Source: Pseudanabaena minima
GTDB taxonomy: Bacteria; Cyanobacteriota; Cyanobacteriia; Pseudanabaenales; Pseudanabaenaceae
DNA: 64,000 nucleotides
NCBI RefSeq assembly: GCF_051131155.1
Contig: NZ_CP159508.1
Coordinates: forward strand, 2,852,001-2,916,000
Direction: 5' to 3'
In this document: piece after piece, positions 1 through 9,435 of the stretch
Position numbering within the stretch: the stretch's first letter is position 1
Layout of the letters: every line of letters begins with the position of its first letter
Program-made: the position numbers and the translations under genes
The notes under the pieces: model-generated
Told to the model about the DNA's origin: nothing
The model's input: only the letters and a program-made list of their open reading frames with translations
Databases searched by the model: none

Positions 1-1153
1 TTTGAGTAAGTCGATTGTATTCTTCAGATTTTTTCTTTCTTCTATTTACCTCTTGCTGACTTAGCTCAATTTCTCTCGTCAATTCTTGCAAACGCTGCCC
101 CACCGTATCTTGTTTGATCGTAAAATCTAGGGTTTTCTCGTCTTGACGTAAATTTGCTAAACGAAGGTCGCTTTGATTGCGTTGGGCTTGTAATTGCGTC
201 AATTTTTGGGCGATCGCCTGTAGCTCTTGTGTTAATAGATTAAATTTCTTGGCAGCAAAAAATGCTGGTGCAACAGATAGGAGTTTCTGTAAGTTGGCTA
301 CCTCATTTTTAAATTTTGTATATTTTTCTGCTTCGTCTGTGATGGGTTGTAGAGCATCCAGTTGTTTTCGAGCTTTTTGAATTGCAGTATGAGAAACTGT
401 CAGATTTTCATAGCTTTCTTGCAACTCACGGATTTTAGTTTGCACATCGGTCTTTTCGAGCATATGATTACGCACAAAATCATTTAAGCCACCAATCTCC
501 TTGATACTGACAGTTTGATTAAATAAATCTAAGGCTTTTTCAGATTGAAACCCAAAGCGCTTGCGAAATTGTTGACTGTATTTACTAAATTCATCAAATA
601 TCTCAATATTGTTTGCCTTTAAATATTTCTTTAGGTCAGCAATATTTTTAGATTGCGAGAAATGCGTGGCGATCGCTAATTCTGCATCGGCAATCACAAA
701 AAATTTGCGTACTGAAGTATTTTCCATCCATAGAACTTCTGCCAAAGTTACATCTTGTTCACTAGAGCGATCACTAAAATATGCTAACAAAACCGAGATT
801 GTACCTTTATCGCGCAATATTTTAGGCTTTGATCCATAAGAATCTTCTGAACGAGTACGACCATAGGCTCCTTGCACATAGCTTTTTTCTTCCCGTTCTT
901 TCTTACCCGTTGAGCTAGAAGCTTGATTATAGTTGCGCTTTCGATTAGGAACTAGCAACGTTAACAACCCATCGACTAGAGTCGATTTTCCTGAGCCATT
1001 AGCACCAGTCAATAATCCTATTTCCCCTTTCAAATCGATTACCCAAGGGCGTTGGTCAAATGTTCCCCAATTTAAAACTTCAAATCTTTGCAAGCGAAAT
1101 CCTGCTGTCGGAATGGAAGTATTGTCAAATTGTTCAAGCAAGCTAATTTGCAT
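1..1153 (-). CDS. jetC: JetC-like SMC ATPase of a Wadjet system (3' part beyond window)
   Basis: The frame is open from an ATG at 1153 to the left edge, about 384 residues. It starts MQISLLEQF and carries a Walker A motif GANGSGKST at about residues 50-58. A long, polar, probably coiled-coil stretch follows from about residue 270. This is the plan of the MukB/SMC-like motor of Wadjet, which with JetA and JetB loads on and extrudes circular plasmid DNA for cleavage by JetD. The start overlaps the end of jetB by 11 bp, indicating translational coupling. The C-terminal half with Walker B, and the expected jetD, lie outside the window. The family is assigned from the Walker A, the coiled coil and above all the neighbours. 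A generic Rad50/SbcC-like ATPase is the alternative. Confidence 0.88.
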   Translation of the reverse strand, partial: MQISLLEQFDNTSIPTAGFRLQRFEVLNWGTFDQRPWVIDLKGEIGLLTGANGSGKSTLVDGLLTLLVPNRKRNYNQASSSTGKKEREEKSYVQGAYGRTRSEDSYGSKPKILRDKGTISVLLAYFSDRSSEQDVTLAEVLWMENTSVRKFFVIADAELAIATHFSQSKNIADLKKYLKANNIEIFDEFSKYSQQFRKRFGFQSEKALDLFNQTVSIKEIGGLNDFVRNHMLEKTDVQTKIRELQESYENLTVSHTAIQKARKQLDALQPITDEAEKYTKFKNEVANLQKLLSVAPAFFAAKKFNLLTQELQAIAQKLTQLQAQRNQSDLRLANLRQDEKTLDFTIKQDTVGQRLQELTREIELSQQEVNRRKKKSEEYNRLTQ

Positions 1154-1709
1154 AGTTTTCTAATTTTTTCTTTAAGATTTCAAGCATTTCTGCATCAATT
1201 TTGGCTTTAATGATAGGACGGACTTCATAGTTTTCATCCTGACTAGATAGGCGCTTCAGAAATCCTAGTTCTAGCATCTGGTTGGTGATTCCCTTCACTT
1301 CCTGTCGAAATTTCTCTTCATTATTTCTTTCTGGTAGAAATGGCTGTAACAGATCTCGCAATTCTTCAATACTCACTATAAGTCGCCCAGTTGCGTCACT
1401 TGCATCAAATAGTCGTAATTTATCTCGCAATAACACGCAGAAAACCGTAACTTTAAAGCTCAATGGACGACGAACTGTGAGTCGAGGCAAAGGTTCCGTC
1501 CGTTCTTCGGGATCAGGATCTGGCTGCTCTAAATACGCAAATCCTTCCGTGTCATAGTTTTGGACTTGCAAGCCAATCTTACTAAAATATTCCTTAATGG
1601 GAGTCAGATAACTTTGTAAACGCTCCCAATGTGGGTCATCACTGTAGATCACCCCTTGAAGGAGTTTGATCACAACAGGCGCATAGTCTAAAGGTGCTGT
1701 AGGTTGCAT
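1143..1709 (-). CDS. jetB: JetB-like DUF4194 protein of a Wadjet system
   Basis: A 188-residue protein with the plan of DUF4194, the MukE-like winged-helix accessory subunit of Wadjet. The N-terminal half contains APVVIKLLQGVIYSDDPHWE, followed by helices typical of small condensin accessory proteins and a C-terminal part ending in LKKKLENYAN. The family bridges the kleisin JetA and the SMC motor JetC. The gene begins 22 bp after jetA and overlaps the jetC start, so the three are one operon. No catalytic motif is expected or seen. Confidence rests on gene order, size and sequence resemblance. Confidence 0.88.
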   Translation of the reverse strand: MQPTAPLDYAPVVIKLLQGVIYSDDPHWERLQSYLTPIKEYFSKIGLQVQNYDTEGFAYLEQPDPDPEERTEPLPRLTVRRPLSFKVTVFCVLLRDKLRLFDASDATGRLIVSIEELRDLLQPFLPERNNEEKFRQEVKGITNQMLELGFLKRLSSQDENYEVRPIIKAKIDAEMLEILKKKLENYAN

Positions 1710-1731
1710 AGGTATAAAGCATGATCAAGAA

Positions 1732-3180
1732 TTATCGGCGAAAAATAATCTGTGGCACAGTCAGAGAGATTGGCTTTTCATTTTCTAGACTATCAATTGT
1801 AAGTGATTCAGTAGTACTCAGGTTTATAGAGTGCTGCTCAGATTGCGCGGCGATCGCCACATAAGCCACAATCTCAGGCAATCCTTGCGTAACTGGATAG
1901 AGTTGAATCAAGTCAGTTAGGGAAATAGCTGATGAATGTTCTAGGGTTTGGGCAATACGTTGAGTCAATAAATCTTCATCTAAATAAAACTGTTGACAAA
2001 GTTCGGTAATTTCTTTATCTAGGGCAATATCTTCTAAGTTGGTGAAATCCAGTGAAAACGTTGGTGTTTCTGATTCTTCCAGTGAATGTAAAGGACGAGT
2101 CATTATTAAATGCGTCATCGGTTCGCCTTCTAGAACCCAAAAATCTATCTGTCTTGGTTCATGCTTAATCACCTGTAAAGCAAGACGTTGAACATCATTG
2201 ATCAATTCCGCAACTCGCCGATTTTCTCTCATGTTGCGCTCATCCAGCATTTGACGCAATTTTTCGGTCAATCGGTGATTAGATTGCACAACATATTCAC
2301 CCGCATCTAGTAAGCTTCTTTCAATGCGAAAAAGTAGCAGATTCTCTTGGGTCAATGGTTTTAATTCATCTAGTTGATAAACATTTTGAATCATAGATTT
2401 TAGTTCCTGACGCTTATCTGTTGACATCAGGAAGTTCCAAAAAGCATAAAAACTACGCCCTTGCGGTGAGTCTTTTAACTCTTGATCGGCATCTAAAACT
2501 CGACTGATCACCGCCCCTTTGCGAGTATCTTGCTGAAGTTGCGCCTCTTGAACCGTTCGTGCCAGCTTCCGAAAATTTTGCTCAACATCTTTAAAATCAG
2601 CAATTAATTGTCGCGCAACTTGGTTGGCAAACAGAAATCTTTCTTGCAATTGTGTCTGGGTATAGCGCTCAACCGTACCAGTTTCACGAATTTGATCAAT
2701 CTCTTGCTGAAGGCGATCACGTTCATTCTCTAACTGAGAAATTCTCACTTCTATATCTGTTGTACTGCGTTCTTGAGTCTCTTTTAGTAATGCAAAAATT
2801 TGCAAAAAGCGAGATTCAGTCCCCACAAACTCATCTTTTTGCTGCAAATCCTCTAACCAAGCGATCGCTTTTTCAGTTTCAGGGGTTAGCGTAAATACTG
2901 GCTCATCACCACTATCAAAGGTTTTTCGTAAAAGTCGATCATCACACCATTCATTGAGATAATCCTTTGGCTTTTGAGGATAGGCATTTGGCTCTATATC
3001 TTGCAGATATTCTAGATAGTCACCTAGCCTTGACTCTAAGTCTATTTGCGAGAGCGAAACTCGTTGATTTTTTTTAAATTGATCATACAGAAAACTTAAA
3101 ATTAAGGCAGCATTACCTTTTCTAAATAGTTTTAGTGTTGGAGAGGCATCTAACTCATACTTAATTCTTTCATAGTCCAT
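1732..3180 (-). CDS. jetA: JetA-like DUF3375 kleisin-type subunit of a Wadjet system
   Basis: A 482-residue protein starting MDYERIKYELDASPTLKLF, the characteristic beginning of DUF3375 proteins. The N-terminal winged-helix-like part contains NAALILSFLYDQFKKN. A central coiled coil (about residues 145-200) follows, then a helical region with a DERNMRENRRVAELI stretch. DUF3375 is JetA, the MukF-like kleisin of Wadjet. It is the first gene of the operon, preceded by a 191-bp spacer from the divergently unrelated kinase gene (same strand, upstream). The system protects against plasmid transformation by recognising and cutting small circular DNA. Length and order fit the family. Confidence 0.9.
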   Translation of the reverse strand: MDYERIKYELDASPTLKLFRKGNAALILSFLYDQFKKNQRVSLSQIDLESRLGDYLEYLQDIEPNAYPQKPKDYLNEWCDDRLLRKTFDSGDEPVFTLTPETEKAIAWLEDLQQKDEFVGTESRFLQIFALLKETQERSTTDIEVRISQLENERDRLQQEIDQIRETGTVERYTQTQLQERFLFANQVARQLIADFKDVEQNFRKLARTVQEAQLQQDTRKGAVISRVLDADQELKDSPQGRSFYAFWNFLMSTDKRQELKSMIQNVYQLDELKPLTQENLLLFRIERSLLDAGEYVVQSNHRLTEKLRQMLDERNMRENRRVAELINDVQRLALQVIKHEPRQIDFWVLEGEPMTHLIMTRPLHSLEESETPTFSLDFTNLEDIALDKEITELCQQFYLDEDLLTQRIAQTLEHSSAISLTDLIQLYPVTQGLPEIVAYVAIAAQSEQHSINLSTTESLTIDSLENEKPISLTVPQIIFRR

Positions 3181-3371
3181 AAGCTTTTTGATTCAAGTTA
3201 TTTTGAATTTATGCAATTTTTCATCCCCTAATCAGCCATATTATAGCAAAGCAAGTTTTGCTATAGGTGTTGTGTTTGCGTCGAAAATTTGCCGCGATCG
3301 CTTAAACAGGGCATATTAAATACGGTCAGGACCACACCACCTGCATCATTGGGCAAGGTATTTGATCAAGA

Positions 3372-6300
3372 CTAAATGACTGGTTGCACGTTATTCTCTT
3401 TAATGTATCTTAATAGCGATCGCTCGATCTGTTTGATATTGATAGGCTTACTGATGTAGTCATTCATTCCTGCGTTGATACAAGTATTATAGTCTTCTGG
3501 TAGAGCGTCGGCTGTCAGCGCCACAATCCAAGGTCGAGTTTCAGAAGATGAGGATTGACGAATTATTTTAGTTGCAGCTAGTCCGTCCATGACAGGCATC
3601 TGCACATCCATAAATATGAAGTCAAAAGTTAATTTCGATTCTTGATTGTAGAGCATCTCCACGCATTCACTACCATTACTTACAACCTCAGCTTTTAACC
3701 CCATTTTTTGGAGCAACAGGAGAACTATTTTTTGATTGAGAATATTATCTTCAACTATCAAAATATTAATAGGGAAATACTTAAAATTAGGTTTCTTATG
3801 ATTGGTTAGCAAAGAGCCAAGCTGATTAACTGGGGGCTTAGTCTGACTTGCCTCAACTATTGGCAAGGTGATGGTAAAGTGAAAAATTGAACCTTGGGTA
3901 TTGTGGTTAGAATATTCAACCTCCCAATCGGATGGAGGATTTCCACCAACTTCACCTCGGCTTTCTACCCAAATTGTGCCATCCATTAACTCTACAAGTC
4001 GCTTACAGATGGCTAAACCCAAGCCAGTCCCCCCAAACTGACGATTGATCGAGGCATCGGCTTGAGTAAAGGGTCGAAATAGCTTGTCAATGTGATCGCT
4101 ATCAATACCGATACCTGTATCAGATATCGAGAACAAAAATTCGTAGGTATGCGCTGTAATCAGTTTACCGCTATAGCCGATGGCAATATAGCCCTGTTCC
4201 GTAAACTTAATCGCATTACCAACGAGGTTAATCAATATCTGTCTTAGTCTTGAACTATCACCTAAGACTGTGTTAGGGGCATTACTATCAATATGACATT
4301 GCAGATTAATATTTTTGTCAAAAGCCTGTTTGCTTAAGAGGTTACAAACAGAATTCATCGTATCTTTAATGTTAAATTCTTTCTGTTCTAGCTGGAGATT
4401 GCCAGATTCAATTTTTGAGAAGTCTAGAATGTCATTAATTACAGTTAGCAGCGCATCCCCACTATCCAAAATAATCTGGACAAAATTCCTTTGTTCTTCT
4501 CTTAACGGTGTAACAGAAAGTAGTTGAGCCATACCAAGAACCCCATTCATGGGAGTGCGGATTTCATGGCTCATATTGGCAAGGAATTCACTCTTAGCTT
4601 TGCTGGCGGCTTCTGCTAGTTCCTTGGCATGGGCTAAGGCAAGTTCCGTTTGTTGATGTTCAGCTAGTTCTAGTTGCAGTTGTTGATAGAGGCTTACTTG
4701 CTGGATCGCGATCGCGAGCTGATTGGAGATCGTCTGTGCTAGAACAATTTCATCATCCTGCCAAAGATATCCTTTCTGATATTTGCATAAGCTAAAACTA
4801 CCCCATATTTTTTCATTGACAATGATCGGAACTAGTAACCAAGCCCCAGACTTTCTCTGAGCTAATTCACGATTAATTTCATCTTTGAGCGTATCGGTAT
4901 CATTAATCTGGACAATCTCTTTTAGTTTGAGCCTTTTAGCAATCGGGTTATCTTGATCGGCAATTTCTAAGCCAAGGCTATCGAAAACTTCTGATTTATC
5001 TCGGAAGCTAGCAATATATTTCCAAAACCCTTGTTCAGCAACATATTGGACTATTCCCACTTGTTCTAAATTTAATAAATTAGCGATCGCCTTGATTGCC
5101 GAATTAAATACAATGCTTAAATCAAGAGAACTACGAATTGTTTGAATAAATTGATTGAGCATTTGCTCTCGCTTAATGCTCTCCTGCAATGATTGTTCAG
5201 CGAGTTTGCGTTGAGTAATATCTCGACAAATACAGAATTGGATCACATTATCATCATATTTAACTGAGTTAGCACTAACTTCTACATTACAAAACGAGCC
5301 ATCCTTTTTACGATAGCGGGTTTCAAACATGGCTCTTTTTCCAGTCTTAAATTCTTGAATGCCCCGCATTAATTCTTCTCTTGACCATCTCACATCAATA
5401 TCATAAATAGTGAGATTGGCTATCTCTTCTAATGTACAACCGATCATCTTCGCGAAGCTTGAGTTGCATTCAATAATATTACCAGCATCATCTAGGATTA
5501 AAATTCCATCAAAAGAGTCATCTAAAAGCATTTTGTTGCGAATCAGCTCTTTTGCTAGAGCAATTTCTATTTGTTTGCGATCGCTGATATCCAACATCAC
5601 TCCAACCATGCGTAACACTTTACCAGAGCTATCATAAATTCCTTTTCCTTTAGTCAAAACCCAATTGATTTTTCCTGATAGATGCACAACACGATATTCT
5701 ATTTCTAATTTTGTTTGACTTTCTAAGGCTGTAGCAAAAGCATTTTCCACCCAATCTATATCATCTGGATGAACGCGATCGCGCCATATTAAATAATTAC
5801 TTTGAGATTCATCTGGCTCTAAACCCATTAACTTAAAGTGATTTTCATTCCATATGGCTTTGCCCGTTGCTATATCCAAATCCCAACAGCCAATATGATT
5901 GAGATCAATCGCTAACCTTCGCTGTTCTTCACTTTTTTGTAAGGCTTCGACAAGTAAGCTTTGAGTAATAGCGATCGCTAGTTGAATGGATAATTGTTGC
6001 AGTAGCTCTGTCTCAAAATCAGTCCATTGTCGTGAGTGATCGCATTGATTAACGATTAGCAATCCCCATAGCTGATCAGACTCAATGATGGGCATGATTA
6101 TGGTTGCTTTTATATCGAACTGACGAAAGAAGTCAGCATGATCAGCAGGGATATTCTCTATATTATCGATTTTAACGAAACTATTTCTATAATATTTCTC
6201 AAAATACTCATCATGAAAACAAGGTGTATTGATATGCTTCCCAACTGACTGAAACGGCTCAGTTAAGGACTCCTGTAACACATTTCCAGACCCATCAGTT

Positions 6301-8261
6301 TCAAGCTGAATGATCAATACGCGACTTACTTGGAGAATTCTTTGGACTTCGGTGACGGTAGTTTGGAGGATTTCTTCTATTTGCAATGACTGACGAATTT
6401 TGAGTGTAACTTCTGTAAGTATCTCTGTGCGCTGATACTGAAGTTTTAAGTTCTCTTCAGTTTGTTTGCGATCGCTAATATCGGAGACAATACCATACCA
6501 AGCCGCATCTCCATTTTCACGTCTTTCTGGTTGCAAATTAGATTGTAACCATTTAGTTTTGCCTGACGGGGTAATGATTCGCCATTCATGCTTTAAGGTT
6601 GATAGTGTTTCCAGACTATAGCCAATCGCTTCCCATAAATTTGCAATATCATCAGGATGAATCTGCTCAAAAAAGAGATGGGGATTTTGCAAAACTTGTT
6701 CAACTTTTAATTCATTGATATCCTCAAAAGCCGAGCTTAGATATTCAAAATGTGCAAAGCCATTTGCACTTTGCACAAAAATTTGGATGATCCCAGGGGA
6801 TGACAATGCTATTTTTTGCAGTTTCTCCTCACTTGATCGGAGAGCTTCTTCAGCACGGCGGCGATCGCTAATATCACGGATAACGACAACGGCTGTATCT
6901 TCGTGTAGTGGAACTATACGCACTTCTTCATAGTGAATCTCATCATTAACCTCATAAACTTGTTCAATAGTCTGCAATTCTCTAGTGGCAATGGCTTGTC
7001 GAATAGCTTGAAGTTTATTTGTGGCTAGTTCTGACGATACGAGTTCGCTAACGTTCTTACCCACAGGATTAATATCCTCAGGGATAAGATCGGAAAAACT
7101 TTTCTTTCGCTTTGCTTCGAGATAGATGCCATCCACATTGATTAAACTGATCATGTCTGGAATCGCATCTAAAATTGAACTTAACTTATGCTTGCTAGCT
7201 TGAAGCTCAGAAGTTCGTTCTTGAACTTGCTGCTCTAGAGAATCATTCAGTTTTTTGAGATTTTGATGGATTTCAGCCTGTTGAATCGCGATCGCTAGTT
7301 GGATAGATACTTGTTGAAGTAATTGGATTTCGGCTTCTTGCCAATCACGATTTGCAGAACATTGATGTACAATTAGCAATCCCCAGAGAATTTGATTATT
7401 GGCTTGATTGTTAGGAGTTGGGTTATTACCCATATTACTCAGAGGCGGAGTTAATATGATTGGCACAACCACATTGGCACGAACTTGAAACCCCGCCAAC
7501 ATTTGCAAATGGCATTCTGCAAAATTAGCACTGTAGATATCAGAATTAGCAGAAACCTTACCCTGTAAATAAGCATCTATCTGTTCTTCAGAAGGATGTA
7601 AGCAATGAGTTTCAGAAACAAAGTTTAAACAAGACAGCCAAGGTGAAACTACGGACTCAGCAATAATCCGCCGCTCCATATTTTCATAAAACTTGTAAAT
7701 AACCGTGCGATCAACCTTGAGAAACTTGCCAATTTCCTGCACTACCGTCTGACAAATCTCTTCTAAATTGAGAAATTGCCGAATATTTAAGGCGATTTGA
7801 GAGACTAGGGTTTCTCGTCTATGAGATTGCTCGAGTTGATAAATTAATGCAAAATGCTCTAGTAAACTACGAATACTCTGTTGCAAAGAAAATTCGGTAA
7901 TATCATTTTTCACCAAATAGTCATAGGCTCCTAACCGCATTGCACTTACGGCATTCCTTGCATCCTCATTCCCCGTCAAAATAATTACTGGTAGTTGGGG
8001 ATCTAACACCCGCTCATTAGTACTCCCACGAATATTCTCTCGAATAGTCTCTAGGAAGACTAGTCCATTGCCATCAGTCAAATTTAAATCGACCAATGTA
8101 ATATCAGGATTTTGCGATCGCCATAGCTCTAATCCCTGATTAATGTTTTCGGCTTCTAAAATACGATAGTTATTGCTAGGATCACATTCAATATAGTGAC
8201 GAAACAGTAATCGATCGCTTTCAGAATCATCCACAATCAGAATAGTTTTAGCATTAGGCAT
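3372..8261 (-). CDS. giant hybrid histidine kinase: REC-GAF-PAS2-GAF-PAS2-GAF-HisKA-HATPase-REC
   Basis: A soluble 1629-residue sensor kinase with no membrane segment. In order: receiver (5-135, phosphoacceptor D58), GAF1 (about 155-330), PAS (362-470), PAS (480-605), GAF2 (612-770), PAS (778-900), PAS (905-1025), GAF3 (1035-1190), HisKA (H1232 in SHEIRTP), HATPase (DTGIGI, GGTGLGL) and a C-terminal receiver (D1552, K1605). GAF1 has C250-H251 at the bilin-attachment position of cyanobacteriochromes, followed by FQVRANVVVPI, plus a second Cys (C220) where DXCF-type proteins carry theirs. GAF2 keeps the upstream TPCF Cys (C681) but has Asp (D707) at the attachment position, so covalent bilin binding there is unlikely. 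The N-terminal receiver suggests input from another kinase. No HPt or output protein is adjacent. Confidence 0.93.
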   Translation of the reverse strand: MPNAKTILIVDDSESDRLLFRHYIECDPSNNYRILEAENINQGLELWRSQNPDITLVDLNLTDGNGLVFLETIRENIRGSTNERVLDPQLPVIILTGNEDARNAVSAMRLGAYDYLVKNDITEFSLQQSIRSLLEHFALIYQLEQSHRRETLVSQIALNIRQFLNLEEICQTVVQEIGKFLKVDRTVIYKFYENMERRIIAESVVSPWLSCLNFVSETHCLHPSEEQIDAYLQGKVSANSDIYSANFAECHLQMLAGFQVRANVVVPIILTPPLSNMGNNPTPNNQANNQILWGLLIVHQCSANRDWQEAEIQLLQQVSIQLAIAIQQAEIHQNLKKLNDSLEQQVQERTSELQASKHKLSSILDAIPDMISLINVDGIYLEAKRKKSFSDLIPEDINPVGKNVSELVSSELATNKLQAIRQAIATRELQTIEQVYEVNDEIHYEEVRIVPLHEDTAVVVIRDISDRRRAEEALRSSEEKLQKIALSSPGIIQIFVQSANGFAHFEYLSSAFEDINELKVEQVLQNPHLFFEQIHPDDIANLWEAIGYSLETLSTLKHEWRIITPSGKTKWLQSNLQPERRENGDAAWYGIVSDISDRKQTEENLKLQYQRTEILTEVTLKIRQSLQIEEILQTTVTEVQRILQVSRVLIIQLETDGSGNVLQESLTEPFQSVGKHINTPCFHDEYFEKYYRNSFVKIDNIENIPADHADFFRQFDIKATIIMPIIESDQLWGLLIVNQCDHSRQWTDFETELLQQLSIQLAIAITQSLLVEALQKSEEQRRLAIDLNHIGCWDLDIATGKAIWNENHFKLMGLEPDESQSNYLIWRDRVHPDDIDWVENAFATALESQTKLEIEYRVVHLSGKINWVLTKGKGIYDSSGKVLRMVGVMLDISDRKQIEIALAKELIRNKMLLDDSFDGILILDDAGNIIECNSSFAKMIGCTLEEIANLTIYDIDVRWSREELMRGIQEFKTGKRAMFETRYRKKDGSFCNVEVSANSVKYDDNVIQFCICRDITQRKLAEQSLQESIKREQMLNQFIQTIRSSLDLSIVFNSAIKAIANLLNLEQVGIVQYVAEQGFWKYIASFRDKSEVFDSLGLEIADQDNPIAKRLKLKEIVQINDTDTLKDEINRELAQRKSGAWLLVPIIVNEKIWGSFSLCKYQKGYLWQDDEIVLAQTISNQLAIAIQQVSLYQQLQLELAEHQQTELALAHAKELAEAASKAKSEFLANMSHEIRTPMNGVLGMAQLLSVTPLREEQRNFVQIILDSGDALLTVINDILDFSKIESGNLQLEQKEFNIKDTMNSVCNLLSKQAFDKNINLQCHIDSNAPNTVLGDSSRLRQILINLVGNAIKFTEQGYIAIGYSGKLITAHTYEFLFSISDTGIGIDSDHIDKLFRPFTQADASINRQFGGTGLGLAICKRLVELMDGTIWVESRGEVGGNPPSDWEVEYSNHNTQGSIFHFTITLPIVEASQTKPPVNQLGSLLTNHKKPNFKYFPINILIVEDNILNQKIVLLLLQKMGLKAEVVSNGSECVEMLYNQESKLTFDFIFMDVQMPVMDGLAATKIIRQSSSSETRPWIVALTADALPEDYNTCINAGMNDYISKPINIKQIERSLLRYIKENNVQPVI

Positions 8262-8317
8262 GGCTTGATTAAAACTGACTTTTATAGAATTTTGGTACTG
8301 AGGTTTTAACGCAAAAC

Positions 8318-8344
8318 TTTTAATCCAGAATTTTTAATCCAGAA
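8318..8344. repeat. short tandem duplication, 13-14 bp unit
   Basis: The unit TTTTAATCCAGAA occurs twice head to tail just before the stop codon of the 169-residue gene and upstream of the kinase start. Probably a replication-slippage duplication. No function is evident. Confidence 0.6.
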
Positions 8345-8854
8345 TTAGCGCGGCTTCACAGTATAGTCGTCAAGAATTTCTCTCCCCCGCCGAGTGAGCG
8401 TCTCGGAGCCTTCTAGCATAAGTAGATATTGTCCTCGCTCCAGACAACTACGACAGGAAATCGACAGACTACTTTTAAAAAACCAGCCATATAAAGTACC
8501 TATTACCCCTCCAATGACAATACCAATTAGCCCAGACGTTGAAGCAATTGTTAACAAAGCTTGATACCAGTCAAGATTAGGTAACCTAATACTGAAGATC
8601 AGATACAAGATGATACCCATTACAGTACTAATTACGCCTAACCAAAACATTCCCCGTTTGGCATAGCGCCATGTCGTGTGAGTAGGATTAAATAAACCCA
8701 CACTATCGGGACTGCTATAACCTTTGCCAACTAGGGCGAGATGCTCTGGCGAGATGCCATGACATTGAAGTAAACGATATGCTTCAAAAGCTGAAGATTC
8801 GTCAGGTAAGACTGCAATCATCAGTCGAGAATGTTTTGAACGTGTGTGAGTCAC
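8345..8854 (-). CDS. small membrane protein with general-stress-like N-terminus
   Basis: A 169-residue protein. Residues 12-50 (MIAVLPDESSAFEAYRLLQ, then HLALVGKG) resemble the short ferredoxin-like stress-protein domain found before glycine-rich membrane segments in many cyanobacterial proteins. Two hydrophobic segments follow (about 69-91 and 97-124), the second rich in Gly/Ile as in glycine-zipper helices. The C-terminus is a basic soluble tail. The listed start is a GTG. An in-frame ATG at 8821 (MIAVLPDE) is equally plausible, and neither has a clear ribosome site. It is co-directional with the kinase downstream, 83 bp apart. Function unknown; probably membrane stress-related. Confidence 0.7.
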   Translation of the reverse strand: MTHTRSKHSRLMIAVLPDESSAFEAYRLLQCHGISPEHLALVGKGYSSPDSVGLFNPTHTTWRYAKRGMFWLGVISTVMGIILYLIFSIRLPNLDWYQALLTIASTSGLIGIVIGGVIGTLYGWFFKSSLSISCRSCLERGQYLLMLEGSETLTRRGREILDDYTVKPR

Positions 8855-8970
8855 AACTGATACCTGCTATCAACTGAATGTTTGAGTCAGGATATAGAAA
8901 TATATCTCTCTAGATTCTACAAAATTTCAGACGATTAAACTTATTTCTTAAAGTTAAATCAGTAATTCCC

Positions 8971-9066
8971 ATATAGCAGTCCTATATCATTTGTGGATTT
9001 TTTTGGTTTGTGGAAGGACACCCCTTCGGGGTGTCCTTCCACAAACCATTTAGGATTGCTATATAT
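8971..9066. repeat. intergenic palindrome with TTCG tip
   Basis: Perfect inner arms at 9004-9048 (GGTTTGTGGAAGGACACC and its complement around CCTTCGG). Outer, imperfect arms (ATAGCAGTCCTATAT and TTTAGGATTGCTATAT) extend the fold to 8971-9066. It lies in a 581-bp gene-free stretch (8855-9435) that holds three further repeats and no gene. Confidence 0.8.
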
Positions 9067-9092
9067 AGCACTGTAAGTTTAGTTAAAGACAT

Positions 9093-9147
9093 AAAACCAA
9101 AACAAATGAAGGCAGCGCGATGTGCCGCCTTCATTTGTTTTGGTTTT
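9093..9147. repeat. intergenic palindrome, arms AAAACCAAAACAAATGAAGG
   Basis: The 20-base arm AAAACCAAAACAAATGAAGG is followed by a GC-rich centre and its exact complement. It immediately precedes a copy of the repeat at 9171-9232, as similar hairpins do at 32567 and 36966. Confidence 0.8.
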
Positions 9148-9170
9148 GAAAGGAAACAAGATTTTGTACT

Positions 9171-9232
9171 TTTAAAACCCTTGCTGAGTTAGTTTTTAAC
9201 TAATCAAAGTGTCGTCACACTGTTGTAAATTT
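9171..9232 (+). repeat. copy of a dispersed ~60-bp intergenic repeat
   Basis: Contains AAAACCCTTGCTG, then GTTTTTAA, then AAAGTGTCGTCACACT with flanking arms. The same order appears at 32560-32661 (same orientation) and 36905-37008 (reversed). This is the most diverged of the three copies. Confidence 0.6.
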
Positions 9233-9347
9233 GTATTTCTAATCTTCTGCTAGAGAAGTTAAGCAGGAGAGAGCAATTTGCATTCCGCGTAACGTCAGTC
9301 ATACAGCAAAGTAAGTAGCTAGACATAAGTAAACTAAAAACCGAGAA

Positions 9348-9380
9348 GTTTGTTCCGCCCGCGTAGCGGGCGGAACAAAC
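9348..9380. repeat. palindrome with GCGTAGC tip
   Basis: Perfect 14-base arms GTTTGTTCCGCCCG..CGGGCGGAACAAAC around the tip GCGTAGC. It lies 56 bp beyond the stop of the Hsp70-like gene and could terminate it, though no strong T-run follows. Confidence 0.8.
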
Positions 9381-9435
9381 TCTGGTATTGGGTTTTAATT
9401 ATGTTGAGCTACTTAATATGTTTAATTTGGAGAAT

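Noticed and set aside
5900..6430. GAF2 of the giant kinase as a second bilin-binding domain.
   Set aside because: The attachment Cys is replaced by Asp707; only the upstream Cys681 remains.
9241..9302. A second full MITE copy, because GTAACGTCAGT occurs here.
   Set aside because: No matching left end or target duplication is visible; at most a fragment.
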